Below are positions 7,524 through 17,595 of a stretch of 64,000 nt of DNA, piece after piece. How positions within the stretch are numbered: the stretch's first letter is position 1; each line of letters opens with the position of its first letter. The notes beneath the pieces were generated by a model. That model made no database searches. It saw only the letters and a list, made by a program, of their open reading frames with translations, and was not told the DNA's origin. Where the stretch lies: assembly GCF_001483755.1 (NCBI RefSeq), contig NZ_LQBK01000009.1, forward strand, positions 62,001 to 126,000. Reading direction: 5' to 3'. This DNA is from Kocuria rosea subsp. polaris (GTDB lineage: Bacteria; Actinomycetota; Actinomycetes; Actinomycetales; Micrococcaceae). Position numbers and translations under genes: made by a program.

Positions 7524-8699
7524 TCAGGCGAGGCGCAGCAGCGGGACCTCCCGCTCGGCGCGGGTGAGCGAACCGTGCTGACCCACCATGGACAGGACGC
7601 TGGGCCGGAGCCGGCCCAGGTCGAACAGTGCGATCGGGTCCCGGGCCAGCACCAGGAGGTCGCCGATCCGCCCGCGCACCGCGTCGCGCACGAGCTCCGG
7701 CGGCCCGAAGTAGCCGGCCTCGAGAGCGGCCTCCCGGGAGAGCAGCCACACCCGGGAGCCGAACTGCCCGCGCCAGGCGGCCACGAGCGCCCTGACGTCC
7801 CCGGCCGTGGCGTCCTGCTCCAGGTGCAGCTGCACCGTCCGCGGCTCCCCCGCCGTGTGCCGGACGCCGTCCAGCAGACCCGGAAGCCCGGAGAAGTCGA
7901 CGCGGGCGTCCCGGGGGACGTCCACCATGCCGTGGTCACCGGTCACCAGCACGGTGGTGCCGGCCGGGACCCGGGCGACCAGCCGGCGCAGGGCCGCGTC
8001 GAGCTCCTCGAGCTGGGCCGTCCACTCCCAGGACTCCCAGCCCCGCGCGTGCCCGGTGCGGTCGAGCTCGTCCCAGTAGAAGTACATGAGGGCGTCCCGG
8101 CCCGCGGCGAGCTGGTCGAGCGCGGTGCTGACGCGCGCCGCCGGTCCCTCCGCGGCGACGAACCGGCTTCCGCGCAGGGCGGCCTCGGTGAGCCCGGAGC
8201 CGGCGAACTTGCCCCGGCTGACCGTGATCACGTCGAGGTGCTCGGCGGCGCGCTCGAACACCGTGGGCAGCGGCTGCCACGTGCGCGGGTCCACGGCGGC
8301 GTCCCAGCCCCCGAGCTGGTTCACGACCCGGTCCCGGGCGGGGTCCAGCACGTCGTAGCCCACCAGGCCGTGCGCTCCGGGGGCGGCGCCGGTGCCGAGG
8401 GACGCCAGTGAGGCCGCCGTCGTCGTGGGGAACGCGGCGTCCAGGGTGGCCAGGCTCCGGGCCCCGGCCAGGACGGGGGCGTGCCCGGCGCGGGCCCGCA
8501 GCTGCGCACGCCCCAGCCCGTCCACCATGACGACGACGACCCGGCGGGCGGCGGGCAGGCCCAGCACGTCCCGGAAGCCGGGCACGCCCAGGGACGCCGC
8601 GGCCGAGGACATGACCTCCGCGACCGATCGGCTGCCGTAGCGGGGCGGGCCCGGCAGGTCGGCGGGCAGCGCGGGGAGGACTTCCTGCACCGCCCTCAT
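7524..8699 (-). CDS. Alkaline phosphatase superfamily (nucleotide pyrophosphatase/phosphodiesterase-like) protein
   Basis: 391 residues. Metal-binding signatures of the type I phosphodiesterase/NPP family are in order: VVVMVDGLGRAQL near residue 50 (first metal Asp), FPTTTAASLASLGTG (nucleophile Thr), then TGDHGMVDVP (Asp-His metal ligands). It probably hydrolyses a phosphoester or nucleotide diphosphate; the substrate is unknown. No signal peptide or membrane helix is seen, so it is likely cytosolic. Its ATG overlaps the DUF5998 stop by four bases (ATGA), making it the last gene of the GNAT-ACD > kinase > DUF5998 > phosphatase operon. Confidence 0.85.
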   Translation of the reverse strand: MRAVQEVLPALPADLPGPPRYGSRSVAEVMSSAAASLGVPGFRDVLGLPAARRVVVVMVDGLGRAQLRARAGHAPVLAGARSLATLDAAFPTTTAASLASLGTGAAPGAHGLVGYDVLDPARDRVVNQLGGWDAAVDPRTWQPLPTVFERAAEHLDVITVSRGKFAGSGLTEAALRGSRFVAAEGPAARVSTALDQLAAGRDALMYFYWDELDRTGHARGWESWEWTAQLEELDAALRRLVARVPAGTTVLVTGDHGMVDVPRDARVDFSGLPGLLDGVRHTAGEPRTVQLHLEQDATAGDVRALVAAWRGQFGSRVWLLSREAALEAGYFGPPELVRDAVRGRIGDLLVLARDPIALFDLGRLRPSVLSMVGQHGSLTRAEREVPLLRLA

Positions 8700-9415
8700 C
8701 GGGCGGCGCCGCCGTCCCGGCCGGTGAACCGGTCGGTGAACCGGGTGCGCGGGGTGGCCGCGGCCGTCCGCCGCGGGGCGGGCGTGCGGCCGTGAACCGG
8801 CTGGGCGATCTGCGCGCCGTCGGTCAGGGGGGAGAGGTTGGCCCGGCGCAGCGTGCGCGCGAACTCCCGCGCCCCCTCGACGGCGGCCGGGCCGTCGGCC
8901 TCCGCGCTGATCCGCAGCACGATGTCCTCGCGGGCCGCGGTGCCGGTGTAGCCGTGGTCGGCCTGGCACTGGGGGTCCTCGCACAGCGCGGGCGCCAGGT
9001 CCACGTGCAGGGTGCCCGTCCACGCGATGGCGAGCGTCACCTCGGAGATGGGGCTGTCCGGCCGGTAGTTGGCCGGCTGGTAGTAGGAGTAGCTGAGCGT
9101 CACGGAGCGGATCTGCGAGATCCCCACCGTCTCGGTGGAGACGCGGGCCACCACGTCCCGGCCGCTCTCGTCGAACTCCTCGTCGTCCACGTGCGTCACG
9201 TGGAGCACGTCCTCGGCGAGCACCAGCACGGTGGTGTGGCGGTGCACCTCCGTCCGGTCGATGTGGGTCTCCAGCTGCACGAGGTGGGACACCGGGGACC
9301 GGCCGTCCAAGGAGTCCTGGACCACGTCGATCACCAGCTGCGGATAGAAGCCGGCCTTGTTGATGTCCTCGACCAGCCGCTGGCCGCGCTCACCTGAATA
9401 CGTCATGGAGGACAT
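8696..9415 (-). CDS. DUF5998 family protein
   Basis: 239 residues, conserved actinobacterial family of unknown function. The first 190 residues look like a compact alpha/beta domain (GQRLVEDINKAGFYPQLVID; SYSYYQPANYRP) and hold CEDPQCQADHG, a CxxxxC-H cluster that could bind a metal. The C-terminal 40 residues are basic and Pro/Thr-rich, probably disordered. The first ATG is preferred because GGGGGAAA precedes it; an internal ATG three codons later is the alternative. The gene sits 37 bp after the kinase and overlaps the phosphatase by four bases. Confidence 0.8.
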   Translation of the reverse strand: MSSMTYSGERGQRLVEDINKAGFYPQLVIDVVQDSLDGRSPVSHLVQLETHIDRTEVHRHTTVLVLAEDVLHVTHVDDEEFDESGRDVVARVSTETVGISQIRSVTLSYSYYQPANYRPDSPISEVTLAIAWTGTLHVDLAPALCEDPQCQADHGYTGTAAREDIVLRISAEADGPAAVEGAREFARTLRRANLSPLTDGAQIAQPVHGRTPAPRRTAAATPRTRFTDRFTGRDGGAAR

Positions 9416-9452
9416 TTTCCCCCACGCGCGCGCCCGCGCCCAACACGGGCCC

Positions 9453-11099
9453 TCAGGGCACGCGGAAGTAGCAGCGCTCCTCCCCGCCGCCCTGGTCCTC
9501 GCAGACCCGTTCCAGCACCACGGGGGTCTCCTCCGGCGCCGGGCCGGGGGGTGTCGGCGCGCTGCGGGTGGCCGTGGGCGTCGGACCGGGAGCGGGGACC
9601 TGCTCCGCGGAGCCCAGCGGGTCGAGCAGCAGGTAGCCGCTCAGCAGCGCCGTCATTCCCACCAGGACCACGAACACGCCCCGCACGGCGCTGCCGCGGC
9701 GCCGGCGCCCGGTCCGCGCCGTCGGGGTGAACGTCCCCGTCCGCCGTCCCGCGGCCGGCCGGTGGCCCGCGCCGTCCCGGCCCGGAACCGGGACGGGTGC
9801 TCCGGCGCCGGCGGGCCCCGGCGTGCCCCGCCCGGGCCCGGACCCGCCGTCCCCGGGCCCCGTGTCGCCCGGACCGGTCGCTCCCGGGTCCCCGGGCCTG
9901 CCGCCGTTCGCCCCGGTGCTGCTCGGCCCGCTGTCGCCCTCGCCGGCGTCGTTGCTCCCGGAGCCGGCCGCCGCGGGGCCGTCCTTCCCGGCGCCGGCAC
10001 TCCCCGCGCCGGCACTCCCGGCGCCGGCATGCCCGGTGCCGCCGCTCCCGGTGCCGGCCGCCCAGGTCCCCGAGGCCCCGGCACCGGCGCCACCGGTGTC
10101 CACCGTGTCGGGTCCGTCCGGGAACGGGTCGCCGGTGCGCTCCCCCCGTGTTCCGCCCGCTCCGGAGCCGGGCCCCGCACCGGCCGGGTCCGCCGTGCGC
10201 TCCGGGGCGTCCGTGCCGTCCCATCCGGTCAGCACCCGGCTCGCCCACGGCTCGGGCAGGGGGTCGAGGACGTCGAAGACCTCGAACGGCTCCCCGTCCC
10301 GCGTGCGGGCCGGGTCGAAGCGCCGCCGTGCCGCGCCCGCGGTGAGCTCGTGCAGCACGGCCACGGCCGCGTCCCGGCGCAGCGCGGGGTCCGGGGTGAG
10401 CAGCGCCGCGAGGTGCTCGGCGAGGTCGCCCTGCTCCCCCACCACCGCCCGCGCGTCGTTGGGCCCGAGGCTCTCCTGGGGCTCCAGCGAGGGGTCCAGC
10501 ATCCGCAGCGCGGTGATCCCCGCGGCGTAGAGGTCCTGCGCGGGGCTCGGGTCGGTGAGCGCGTAGGCCTCCGGGGGCAGGTAGCCGGGGGTGCCCACCA
10601 CCGTGCCCGTCCGGGTCAGCCGGGCGTCCTGGACACGCACGGCGATGCCGAAGTCGGAGAGTAAGACGTGGGGCCGGCTGGTCCCGGTGCTGTCCAGCAT
10701 GAGGTTGCCCGGCTTCACGTCCCGGTGCACCCAGCCCTGGGCGTGCACGAACTGCAGCGCCTGGAGCAGCTGGGCCAGGACCTCCTCCGTCAGCTCCGCC
10801 GAGGCCGCCCCGTTGTCCAGCAGCGCGGACTCCAGGGTCCCCCCGTGGACGAGCGGCATCGCGATGACCACGTGCGCGTCCTCCGCGGCCCAGCCGTACG
10901 GGGCGAGCACGTGCGGGTGCTCCAGCTTCACCGACTGCTCCCGCGCGAAGCGCAGCAGGTCCGCGGAGTCGCGCTGGCGCAGCACCTTGGCCGCGCACAG
11001 CTGCTGGAGCCGGCCGTCCCAGGCCCGCCACACGGACCCGCTGCCGCCGCGGGCGATGGGGTCGATGAGGGTGTACCGACCGGCTATGGTGTCCGCCAC
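9453..11099 (-). CDS. Transmembrane Ser/Thr protein kinase (PknB-like kinase domain, no PASTA repeats)
   Basis: 548 residues. An active-type kinase domain covers residues 9-270: Gly-rich loop ARGGSGSVW (16-24), ATP-anchoring Lys38 in AAKVL, catalytic loop HRDVKPGN (125-132) and DFG (149-151). A long Gly/Ala/Thr/Pro low-complexity linker with near-repeated GAGSAGAG units follows, then one membrane helix (about 474-492) and a short outer tail with two cysteines (VCEDQ and RCYFRV) that could form a disulfide. PASTA domains are absent, so it does not look like the muropeptide-sensing PknB. The start is GTG, 15 bp after the GNAT-ACD gene. Cotranscription with a protein-acetyltransferase-like gene is notable. 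Confidence 0.9.
   Translation of the reverse strand: MADTIAGRYTLIDPIARGGSGSVWRAWDGRLQQLCAAKVLRQRDSADLLRFAREQSVKLEHPHVLAPYGWAAEDAHVVIAMPLVHGGTLESALLDNGAASAELTEEVLAQLLQALQFVHAQGWVHRDVKPGNLMLDSTGTSRPHVLLSDFGIAVRVQDARLTRTGTVVGTPGYLPPEAYALTDPSPAQDLYAAGITALRMLDPSLEPQESLGPNDARAVVGEQGDLAEHLAALLTPDPALRRDAAVAVLHELTAGAARRRFDPARTRDGEPFEVFDVLDPLPEPWASRVLTGWDGTDAPERTADPAGAGPGSGAGGTRGERTGDPFPDGPDTVDTGGAGAGASGTWAAGTGSGGTGHAGAGSAGAGSAGAGKDGPAAAGSGSNDAGEGDSGPSSTGANGGRPGDPGATGPGDTGPGDGGSGPGRGTPGPAGAGAPVPVPGRDGAGHRPAAGRRTGTFTPTARTGRRRRGSAVRGVFVVLVGMTALLSGYLLLDPLGSAEQVPAPGPTPTATRSAPTPPGPAPEETPVVLERVCEDQGGGEERCYFRVP
9987..10053. repeat. 15-bp GC-rich coding repeat in the kinase linker
   Basis: Copies of a CCGGCGCCGGCACTC-like 15-mer stand in tandem and encode the GAGSA units of the linker on the minus strand. 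They keep frame, so the linker length can vary without disrupting the protein. Confidence 0.6.
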
Positions 11100-11114
11100 G
11101 AGGTCCGGGCCCGC

Positions 11115-13811
11115 CTAGCTGCGCATGGCCCGGCGCGCGCTGTCCGTCCGCTGCCGGGCGTTGCCGATCCCGACCGAGGCCCCGAGCACGGTCAGGGAGC
11201 CGCTGGAGACGAGCACCGGGTTCAGCTCCACGCGGGCGATCTCCGGGTGCCGGTCCTTGAGCAGCGCCACCCGGGAGACCAGGTCCTCCAGCCGGTCCAC
11301 GTCCGCGGCCGGGACCCCCTGGTGGCCGAACAGCTTGCGGGAGGCCTTGGGCTCCCGGACCATCCGCCGCACGTCCTGGTCGGTCAGCGGCGGGACCCGG
11401 TGGGCCCAGTCCTCGAGGAGGTTCACCGCGTCCCCCGCCATCCCGAACGAGAGCACGGGGCCGATGAGCGGGTCCTCGATGGCCCGGAGCACCACGGCCT
11501 GGCCGGTGGGCGCCATGGACTGCACCTCGAGGTCGAAGGTGCCGAAGGGGGCGAGCGCGCGGTGCATGGTCTCGATGGCCGTGCGCAGCTGCGCGTCGTC
11601 CTGGATGTTGAGCTGCACGCCGCCCAGGTCGAGGCGGTGCCGGAGGTTGGGGTCCGTGGTCTTCAGGGCCACCGGGTAGCCGAGCCGCTCGGCGGCGGCC
11701 GGCGCGTCCGCAGGATCCGTGAACCGCTCGCTGGGCAGCAGGCCGATGCCGTAGGTCGCCAGCAGCGTCCTCGCCTGGTCGGCGTCCAGCTCGAGCAGCT
11801 CGTCGCCGGAGACCCGGGGCAGCACCGTCTCCACGAAGGTCTCGGCCGCCTCCGCGTCGATGCCCTTCGGCTCGGCGTGCCGGCCCTGGTCCTGGGCGCG
11901 CCACCGGGTGTAGTCCACCACCTTGGCGAGCGCGCGCAGGGCCGCGCCCGGGGAGTCGAAGCAGGGCACGTCCAGGCCGTCGTCGGCGTGGTGCAGGGCG
12001 GAGACCGCGCCGGGCTCGGTGCTGCCCGTGAAGACGACCACCACGGTCTTGCCGTGCTCGCGCCCCACGCGGCCCACGAGCTCGGCGACCTCCTCCGGCG
12101 TGGTGTCCGGGACCGGCATCAGCGTGACCACGGCGGTGTCGACGCCCTCGGCGCCGAGGCAGCTGTCGACGGCCGCCCGCAGCTGCCCGAGGGCCTCCCG
12201 TCCGCCGTCCGTGGTCCGGACGCCCGCCTGGGTCACCGCGACCTCCAGCCCCAGCTGCATGCACCGGTCCTCCATGAGCTGGCCCAGGGCCAGTGCGTTG
12301 GAGACGAGGGCCGTGCGGCCGCCCGCGGGCAGGGGCTGGCCGGCGAGGATCCCGGCCACGTCCATCAGGTGCTCGCTCGTGTCCGCGCGGATCACCCCGG
12401 CCTGGCGGAACATCGCGTCCAGGGCCCCGGGCGGCGCCTGCGTGGTGCGCCCGGTGTGGCCGGGCGGCAGCCGCAGCCCGGTGACCTCGCTCTTGGCCAC
12501 GATCACGGGCTTGTTCAGGGACAGCCGGCGCGCGATGCGGGAGAACTTGCGGGGGTTGCCCACGGACTGCAGGTAGAGCCCGCACGCGCGGGTCGCGGCG
12601 TCGTCCTCCCAGTACTGCATCATGTCGTTGCCGGAGACGTCGGCGCGGTTGCCGGCGGAGAGGTACGTGGACACCCCCACGTTGTGGCGCAGCGCGGCGG
12701 CGTTGAGCATCATGCCGATGGCGCCCGACTGGCTGAACAGCCCCAGGGGGCCCTCGCGCGGCACCGCCGGCAGGATCGAGGCGTTGAAGCGGGACTCCGG
12801 GGCCGTGCTGTAAAGCCCGAGGCTCGCGGGGCCGACCACGCGCATCCCGTGCGAGCGGGCACGGCGGACGAGCTCGGTCTGCCGGGCCCGGCCCGCCGCG
12901 CCCGCCTCGGCGTAGCCGCCCGTGACGACGACGACGGCGCGCACGCCCGCCGCGCCGCACTGGTCCACGACGTCGGCCACCAGGTCCACGGGCACGGCGA
13001 CCACGGCGAGGTCCACGCGCTCGGGGACCTCGCCGATCGAGGTGGCGTGGGTCATGCCCTCCCGCTCGAACGGGGTGGGGCTCACGCCGCTGAGCCGGCC
13101 GGCGAACCCGGAGGCGACGAGGTGCTCGACCAGCGCGTGCCCGGCGTGGCCGGGGTCCCGCGACGCCCCGATCACGGCGATGGAGGACGGGGAGAGGAGG
13201 TCGGCCATGGACAGGGCCTCGGCCCGGTGCTCCCGCGCGGCCATCACGGCCAGCGACTTCTCGGTCGGGTCGATGTCGAAGCCCACCACCACCACGCCGT
13301 CGTCGAACTTGCGGGTGAGCTCGTAGCCGGCCTCGGCGAACACGCGCAGCATCTTGCGGTTCTCGGGCAGCACCTCGGCGGAGAAGTGGTCGATCCCGTT
13401 CTCCCGCGCCGCGGCGGCGAGGTGCTCGAGCAGGATCGAGCCGATCCCCCGCCCCTGATGGGCGTCGGAGATCATGAACGCGACCTCGGCGTCCTGCGGG
13501 TCGTCCGTGCGGTCGTAGCGGCCGACCCCGATGATCTGCTCGCCCAGCAAAAGCACGAAGCACACGCGGTCCCGGTGATCCACCCGGGTGAACCGGTCCA
13601 GCTCGCGGGCGGAGAGCGTGGGCTTGTAGGAGAAGAAGCGCAGGTAGATGGAGTTCTCGGACTGCGACCGGTGGAAGGCCAGGAGCGCGTCCCGGTCCTG
13701 CGGGGAGATGGGGCGCAGCTGCGCCGTGGCGCCGTCGCGCAGGATCACGTCGGCCTCCCAGTACTCGGGGTACTGTCCGGCTTCGTCCGTGTCCGCGGTC
13801 TCTGGAACCAT
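11115..13811 (-). CDS. GNAT acetyltransferase fused to ADP-forming acyl-CoA synthetase (Pat-like, GNAT at N-terminus)
   Basis: 898 residues. A GNAT domain occupies about residues 18-180, with acetyl-CoA loop QGRGIG at 119-124. A CoA-binding Rossmann domain starts near 205 (SSIAVIGAS). A succinyl-CoA-ligase-like domain follows, with [20 protein letters not shown] and GHTG, in which His452 aligns with the family's phospho-His. The C-terminal 240 residues form an ATP-grasp domain ending near VELNPVLVS. Relatives act as protein lysine acetyltransferases or acetate-CoA ligases. Enterobacterial Pat carries GNAT at the C-terminus, the reverse of this order. The chosen ATG has a promoter 7 nt upstream, which implies a leaderless mRNA. 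First gene of the four-gene operon. Confidence 0.88.
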   Translation of the reverse strand: MVPETADTDEAGQYPEYWEADVILRDGATAQLRPISPQDRDALLAFHRSQSENSIYLRFFSYKPTLSARELDRFTRVDHRDRVCFVLLLGEQIIGVGRYDRTDDPQDAEVAFMISDAHQGRGIGSILLEHLAAAARENGIDHFSAEVLPENRKMLRVFAEAGYELTRKFDDGVVVVGFDIDPTEKSLAVMAAREHRAEALSMADLLSPSSIAVIGASRDPGHAGHALVEHLVASGFAGRLSGVSPTPFEREGMTHATSIGEVPERVDLAVVAVPVDLVADVVDQCGAAGVRAVVVVTGGYAEAGAAGRARQTELVRRARSHGMRVVGPASLGLYSTAPESRFNASILPAVPREGPLGLFSQSGAIGMMLNAAALRHNVGVSTYLSAGNRADVSGNDMMQYWEDDAATRACGLYLQSVGNPRKFSRIARRLSLNKPVIVAKSEVTGLRLPPGHTGRTTQAPPGALDAMFRQAGVIRADTSEHLMDVAGILAGQPLPAGGRTALVSNALALGQLMEDRCMQLGLEVAVTQAGVRTTDGGREALGQLRAAVDSCLGAEGVDTAVVTLMPVPDTTPEEVAELVGRVGREHGKTVVVVFTGSTEPGAVSALHHADDGLDVPCFDSPGAALRALAKVVDYTRWRAQDQGRHAEPKGIDAEAAETFVETVLPRVSGDELLELDADQARTLLATYGIGLLPSERFTDPADAPAAAERLGYPVALKTTDPNLRHRLDLGGVQLNIQDDAQLRTAIETMHRALAPFGTFDLEVQSMAPTGQAVVLRAIEDPLIGPVLSFGMAGDAVNLLEDWAHRVPPLTDQDVRRMVREPKASRKLFGHQGVPAADVDRLEDLVSRVALLKDRHPEIARVELNPVLVSSGSLTVLGASVGIGNARQRTDSARRAMRS

Positions 13812-13818
13812 AGACTTC

Positions 13819-13846
13819 AGGCTAGTAGACAAACCCGCACCGTCAA
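13819..13846 (-). promoter_or_regulatory. Leaderless promoter of the GNAT-ACD operon
   Basis: Minus strand: -35 TTGACG (13841-13846), 16-nt spacer, -10 TAGCCT (13819-13824), then 7 nt to the ATG. The expected start of transcription falls at or beside the start codon, and no Shine-Dalgarno is present. Confidence 0.7.
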
Positions 13847-13938
13847 CGGTGCCTCCCGGTGCGTCCCCCGACGTTCTGCAACGCCGAGCGGCGGGGGCCA
13901 CACCGGACCGACCCACGACCGAAGGACCCCCCGCTGTG

Positions 13939-16440
13939 ATGGCTCGCCGCCGTGCGCCCTCCCGTCCGTCCGCCGAGGACGAGCTGCCCGCCGACTTCCG
14001 GGAGAACATCGTCGACATCGACGTGACCTCCGAGATGGAGACGAGCTTCCTCGAGTACTCGTACTCCGTCATCTACTCCCGCGCCCTGCCCGACGCCCGG
14101 GACGGGCTCAAGCCCGTGCAGCGCCGCATCCTGTTCATGATGAACCAGATGGGGCTGCGCCCCGACCGCGGTCACGTCAAGAGCGCGCGCGTCGTCGGCG
14201 AGGTGATGGGCAAGCTGCACCCGCACGGCGACTCCGCGATCTACGACGCGATGGTCCGCCTCGCCCAGTCCTTCGCGATGCGCCTGCCGCTCGTGGACGG
14301 GCACGGCAACTTCGGCTCCCTCGACGACGGCCCCGCGGCCTCCCGCTACACCGAGGCCCGGATGGCCCCGGCCGCCCTGGCGCTCACGGCCGACCTCGAC
14401 GAGGACGTCGTCGACTTCGTGCCCAACTACGACAACCAGTTCACCCAGCCGGGCGTGCTGCCCGCGGCGTTCCCGAACCTGCTGGTCAACGGCTCCTCCG
14501 GGATCGCGGTGGGAATGGCCACGAACATGGCCCCGCACAACCTGCGGGAGGTCGTCGCGGGCGCCCGCCACCTCGTGGAGCACCCCGAGGCCACGCTCGA
14601 GGAGCTCATGCGCTTCGTCCCCGGCCCGGACCTGCCCTCGGGCGGGCGGATCGTGGGCCTCGACGGGATCCGGGACGCCTACCGCACCGGGCGCGGCTCG
14701 TTCAAGACCCGCGCGAAGGTCTCGATCGAGCAGGTCTCCCCGCGCAAGCAGGGCATCGTCGTCACCCAGCTGCCCTACATGGTGGGGCCCGAGAAGGTCA
14801 CCGAGAAGATCAAGGAGGCGGCGCAGGCGAAGAAGCTCCAGGGCGTCTCCGACGTCGTGGACCTGACCGACCGCAAGAACGGCATGCGCCTCGTCATCGA
14901 GGTCAAGAACGGCTTCAACCCGCAGGCGGTCCTGCAGCAGCTGTACAAGTACACGCCCATGGAGGACTCCTTCGGGATCAACAACGTGGCGCTCGTGGAC
15001 GGACGGCCCCGCACCATGGGCCTGCTCGAGCTGCTGCGGGTGTACGTGGAGCACCGGCTGTCGGTGGTCCGGCGGCGCACCGGGTTCCGCCTGGGCAGGC
15101 GGCGCGACCGGCTGCACCTGGTCGAGGGCCTGCTCGTGGCCATCGTCGACATCGACGAGGTCATCCAGATCATCCGCTCGTCCGACGAGACGGCCGTGGC
15201 CCGGGAACGGCTCATGGCCGTCTACGACCTCAGCCGCGTGCAGGCCGACCACATCCTCGAGCTGCGCCTGCGCCAGCTGACCAAGTACTCGCGGATCGAG
15301 CTCGAGAAGGAGCAGGAGGAGCTGCGCCGGGAGATCGCCGAGCTAGAGGAGACCCTCGCCTCCGACGCCCGGCTGCGGGCCCTGGTCTCGGCGGAGCTCG
15401 CGGAGATCGCCGAGGTCCACGGCGACGACCGGCGCACCGAGCTGCTCGAGTCGGAGGCGCTGCCGGCGCCGGCCGCCGCGGCGGCGGCCCCCGCCCCGGG
15501 GAAGGCCCCGGGGGGCGGGCTCTCCCTCGAGATCGCCGACGACCCGTGCTGGGTCTTCCTGTCCACCTCGGGCCAGCTCGCCCGGACCCCCTCCCAGGTG
15601 CCGCTGGTGGATCCGCCGCGGCGGATCAAGCACGACGCCCTGGTCTCGGCGGTGCGGGCCACCGCCCGCGGGGAGATCGGCGCGGTCACGTCGACCGGTC
15701 GCATGCTGCGCGTCCAGGTGATGGACGTGCCCGTGCTGACCGCCTTCGAGGGCACCCCCAAGCTGGGCGACGGGGTCCCGGTCAAGGATTTCCTCACCCT
15801 CGGCCGCGGGGAGCGGCTCGTGGGGCTCGCGCCGCTCAACGCCGTGCTGGCCCTGGGCACCCGCAACGGTGTGGTCAAGCGCGTCAGCCCGGAGTACCCC
15901 CTCAACCGGGAGGACTGGGAGGTCATCACCCTCAAGGACGGCGACGAGGTGGTCGGTCTCGCCGAGTCCGCCGCCGCCGAGGACGAGCTGGTGTTCGTGA
16001 CCCGGGACGGCAAGCTGCTGCACTTCGAGGCCGGCGCCGTGCGGCCCCAGGGACGCACCGCCGGCGGCGTCGCGGGGATCAAGCTGGTCCCGGGGGACGC
16101 CGTGGCGTTCTTCGGGGCCGTGCGCGATGAGGACGAGACGCCCGTGGTCGTGACCCTCGCCCGGGCGGACGAGGTGCTGCCCGGCATGTCGCAGTACTCG
16201 GTGAAGGTCACCCCGTTCTCGGAGTACCCGCCCAAGGGCCGGGCCACCGGCGGCGTGCGCGCGCACCGCTTCCTCAAGGGGGAGACCGGGCTGGCGCTGG
16301 CCTGGGTCGGGCACGGTCCGGCCAAGGCCGTCTCGGCCTCGGGCGTGGCCCGGGCCCTGCCCACCGAGCACGGACGCCGGGACGGCTCGGGCGTGCCCAC
16401 CGACCAGGTGATCGACGCCGTGGGCCCCGCCTACGGCTGA
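13939..16440 (+). CDS. parC: DNA topoisomerase IV subunit A
   Basis: 833 residues, breakage-reunion subunit of a type IIA topoisomerase that decatenates daughter chromosomes. The catalytic Tyr137 lies in SRYTEAR. The quinolone-determining segment [12 protein letters not shown] is wild type at its key Ser99 and Asp103. A coiled coil with [17 protein letters not shown] precedes the C-terminal beta-pinwheel. No GyrA-box of the QRRGGKG type is visible, and parE lies close by, so ParC is favoured over GyrA. Start ATG; a GTG sits one codon earlier. It is divergent from the GNAT-ACD gene and converges on mdh with a 3-bp gap. Confidence 0.9.
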   Translation: MARRRAPSRPSAEDELPADFRENIVDIDVTSEMETSFLEYSYSVIYSRALPDARDGLKPVQRRILFMMNQMGLRPDRGHVKSARVVGEVMGKLHPHGDSAIYDAMVRLAQSFAMRLPLVDGHGNFGSLDDGPAASRYTEARMAPAALALTADLDEDVVDFVPNYDNQFTQPGVLPAAFPNLLVNGSSGIAVGMATNMAPHNLREVVAGARHLVEHPEATLEELMRFVPGPDLPSGGRIVGLDGIRDAYRTGRGSFKTRAKVSIEQVSPRKQGIVVTQLPYMVGPEKVTEKIKEAAQAKKLQGVSDVVDLTDRKNGMRLVIEVKNGFNPQAVLQQLYKYTPMEDSFGINNVALVDGRPRTMGLLELLRVYVEHRLSVVRRRTGFRLGRRRDRLHLVEGLLVAIVDIDEVIQIIRSSDETAVARERLMAVYDLSRVQADHILELRLRQLTKYSRIELEKEQEELRREIAELEETLASDARLRALVSAELAEIAEVHGDDRRTELLESEALPAPAAAAAAPAPGKAPGGGLSLEIADDPCWVFLSTSGQLARTPSQVPLVDPPRRIKHDALVSAVRATARGEIGAVTSTGRMLRVQVMDVPVLTAFEGTPKLGDGVPVKDFLTLGRGERLVGLAPLNAVLALGTRNGVVKRVSPEYPLNREDWEVITLKDGDEVVGLAESAAAEDELVFVTRDGKLLHFEAGAVRPQGRTAGGVAGIKLVPGDAVAFFGAVRDEDETPVVVTLARADEVLPGMSQYSVKVTPFSEYPPKGRATGGVRAHRFLKGETGLALAWVGHGPAKAVSASGVARALPTEHGRRDGSGVPTDQVIDAVGPAYG

Positions 16441-16443
16441 GCC

Positions 16444-17496
16444 TCAGCGGCGGGGGCCGAGCAGCCCCATCTGCGTCACGGCCGCGCGCTCCTCCTCGAG
16501 CTCCCGGACGGAGCGGTCGATGCGGGAGCGCGAGAACCCGTCGAGCTCGAGGTCCGGGACTATGCCGGCGCGCCCGTCCCGGCAGACGACCGGGAAGGAG
16601 CTGACGAGCCCCTCCGGCACGCCGTAGGACCCGTCGGAGGCCACGGCCATGGACGTCCACCCGCCCTCGGCGGTCCCCAGGACCCAGTCGCGGACGTGGC
16701 ACAGGGCCGCGTGCGCCGCCGAGGCCACCGAGGAGCCGCCGCGCACGTCGATGATCTCGGCGCCGCGGCGGGCGACCCGGGGGATGAAGGTGCTGTCCAC
16801 CCAGTCCAGGTCCAGGCCCTTCTCCGCGAGCGCCTCGAGCGCCGGCCGGCCCCCGACCGTGGCGTGGGTCAGGTCGGGGTACTGGCTCGCGGAGTGGTTG
16901 CCCCACACGGCCACGCCCTCGATCTCGTCGACGCGCGCCCCGGTGGCCGCGGCCAGCTGCGCGAGCGCGCGGTGGTGGTCGAGCCGGGTCAGGGCGGTGA
17001 ACCGCTCCCGCGGGACGTCCGGGGCGTGCGAGGCGGCGATGTACGCGTTGGTGTTGGCGGGGTTGCCCACCACGACGGCCCGGAAGTCCTCGGCCGCACC
17101 CCGGTTGACGGCCCGCCCCTGGACCGAGAAGATCCCGGCGTTGGCCTCGAGCAGGTCCGCGCGCTCCATGCCCTGGGACCGGGGGCGGGCCCCGATCAGC
17201 AGCCCCACCGAGGCGCCGTCGAAGGCGGCGTCCGCGTCCTCGAAGACCTCCACGCCGTCGAGCAGGGGGAACGCCCCGTCCTGCAGCTCCAGGGCCGTGC
17301 CCTCCGCGGCCCGCCGCGCCTGCGGCAGCTCGAGCAGGTGCAGCCGGACCGGCGTGCCGGGCCCGAGGAGGTCGCCCGCCGCGGCCCGGAAGACGGTGGC
17401 GTAGCCGATCTGGCCCGCGGCGCCCGTCACGGTGACGGTGACCGGCCGGGGCCGGACGTTTGCGGTGGACGGGGTGTGCGGGCCGGTGGCGGTCAT
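16444..17496 (-). CDS. mdh: Malate dehydrogenase
   Basis: 350 residues, interconverts malate and oxaloacetate with NAD(H) in the TCA cycle. After a 17-residue Thr/Pro N-terminal extension comes the nucleotide-binding [12 protein letters not shown]. The substrate arginines lie in [15 protein letters not shown] and [21 protein letters not shown] is the family marker, and the catalytic His is in [12 protein letters not shown]. This is the LDH-like MDH of the GAAGQIGY type. A typical enzyme has about 330 residues, so the extra length is the N-terminus. It sits between parC and parE, an unexpected position, and has its own putative promoter. Confidence 0.95.
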   Translation of the reverse strand: MTATGPHTPSTANVRPRPVTVTVTGAAGQIGYATVFRAAAGDLLGPGTPVRLHLLELPQARRAAEGTALELQDGAFPLLDGVEVFEDADAAFDGASVGLLIGARPRSQGMERADLLEANAGIFSVQGRAVNRGAAEDFRAVVVGNPANTNAYIAASHAPDVPRERFTALTRLDHHRALAQLAAATGARVDEIEGVAVWGNHSASQYPDLTHATVGGRPALEALAEKGLDLDWVDSTFIPRVARRGAEIIDVRGGSSVASAAHAALCHVRDWVLGTAEGGWTSMAVASDGSYGVPEGLVSSFPVVCRDGRAGIVPDLELDGFSRSRIDRSVRELEEERAAVTQMGLLGPRR

Positions 17497-17535
17497 GCGG
17501 GGTCCTTCCTGGGGGACGGTCGCTCGTCCCTGCCC

Positions 17536-17541
17536 AGCGTA
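17536..17541 (-). promoter_or_regulatory. Putative -10 element of mdh
   Basis: TACGCT on the minus strand, about 40 nt before the mdh ATG and after the parE stop. Hexamer match only. Confidence 0.4.
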
Positions 17542-17595
17542 GCGGCCGGGCCTCCGGGCGGGGCCCGGCCGCTCCCGGGCTCCCGCGCGGGCCCC

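Noticed and set aside
10668-16130. Open frame of 1820 codons on the plus strand
   Set aside because: It runs antisense to the GNAT fusion and then out of frame through parC, has the Gly/Arg/His/Pro composition of a GC-rich shadow frame, and shows no domain. The opposite-strand genes have clear family motifs.
13939-16440. Identification of this gene as gyrA
   Set aside because: No GyrA-box is visible in the C-terminal domain, and a ParE-type subunit lies nearby next to sigA, so ParC fits better.
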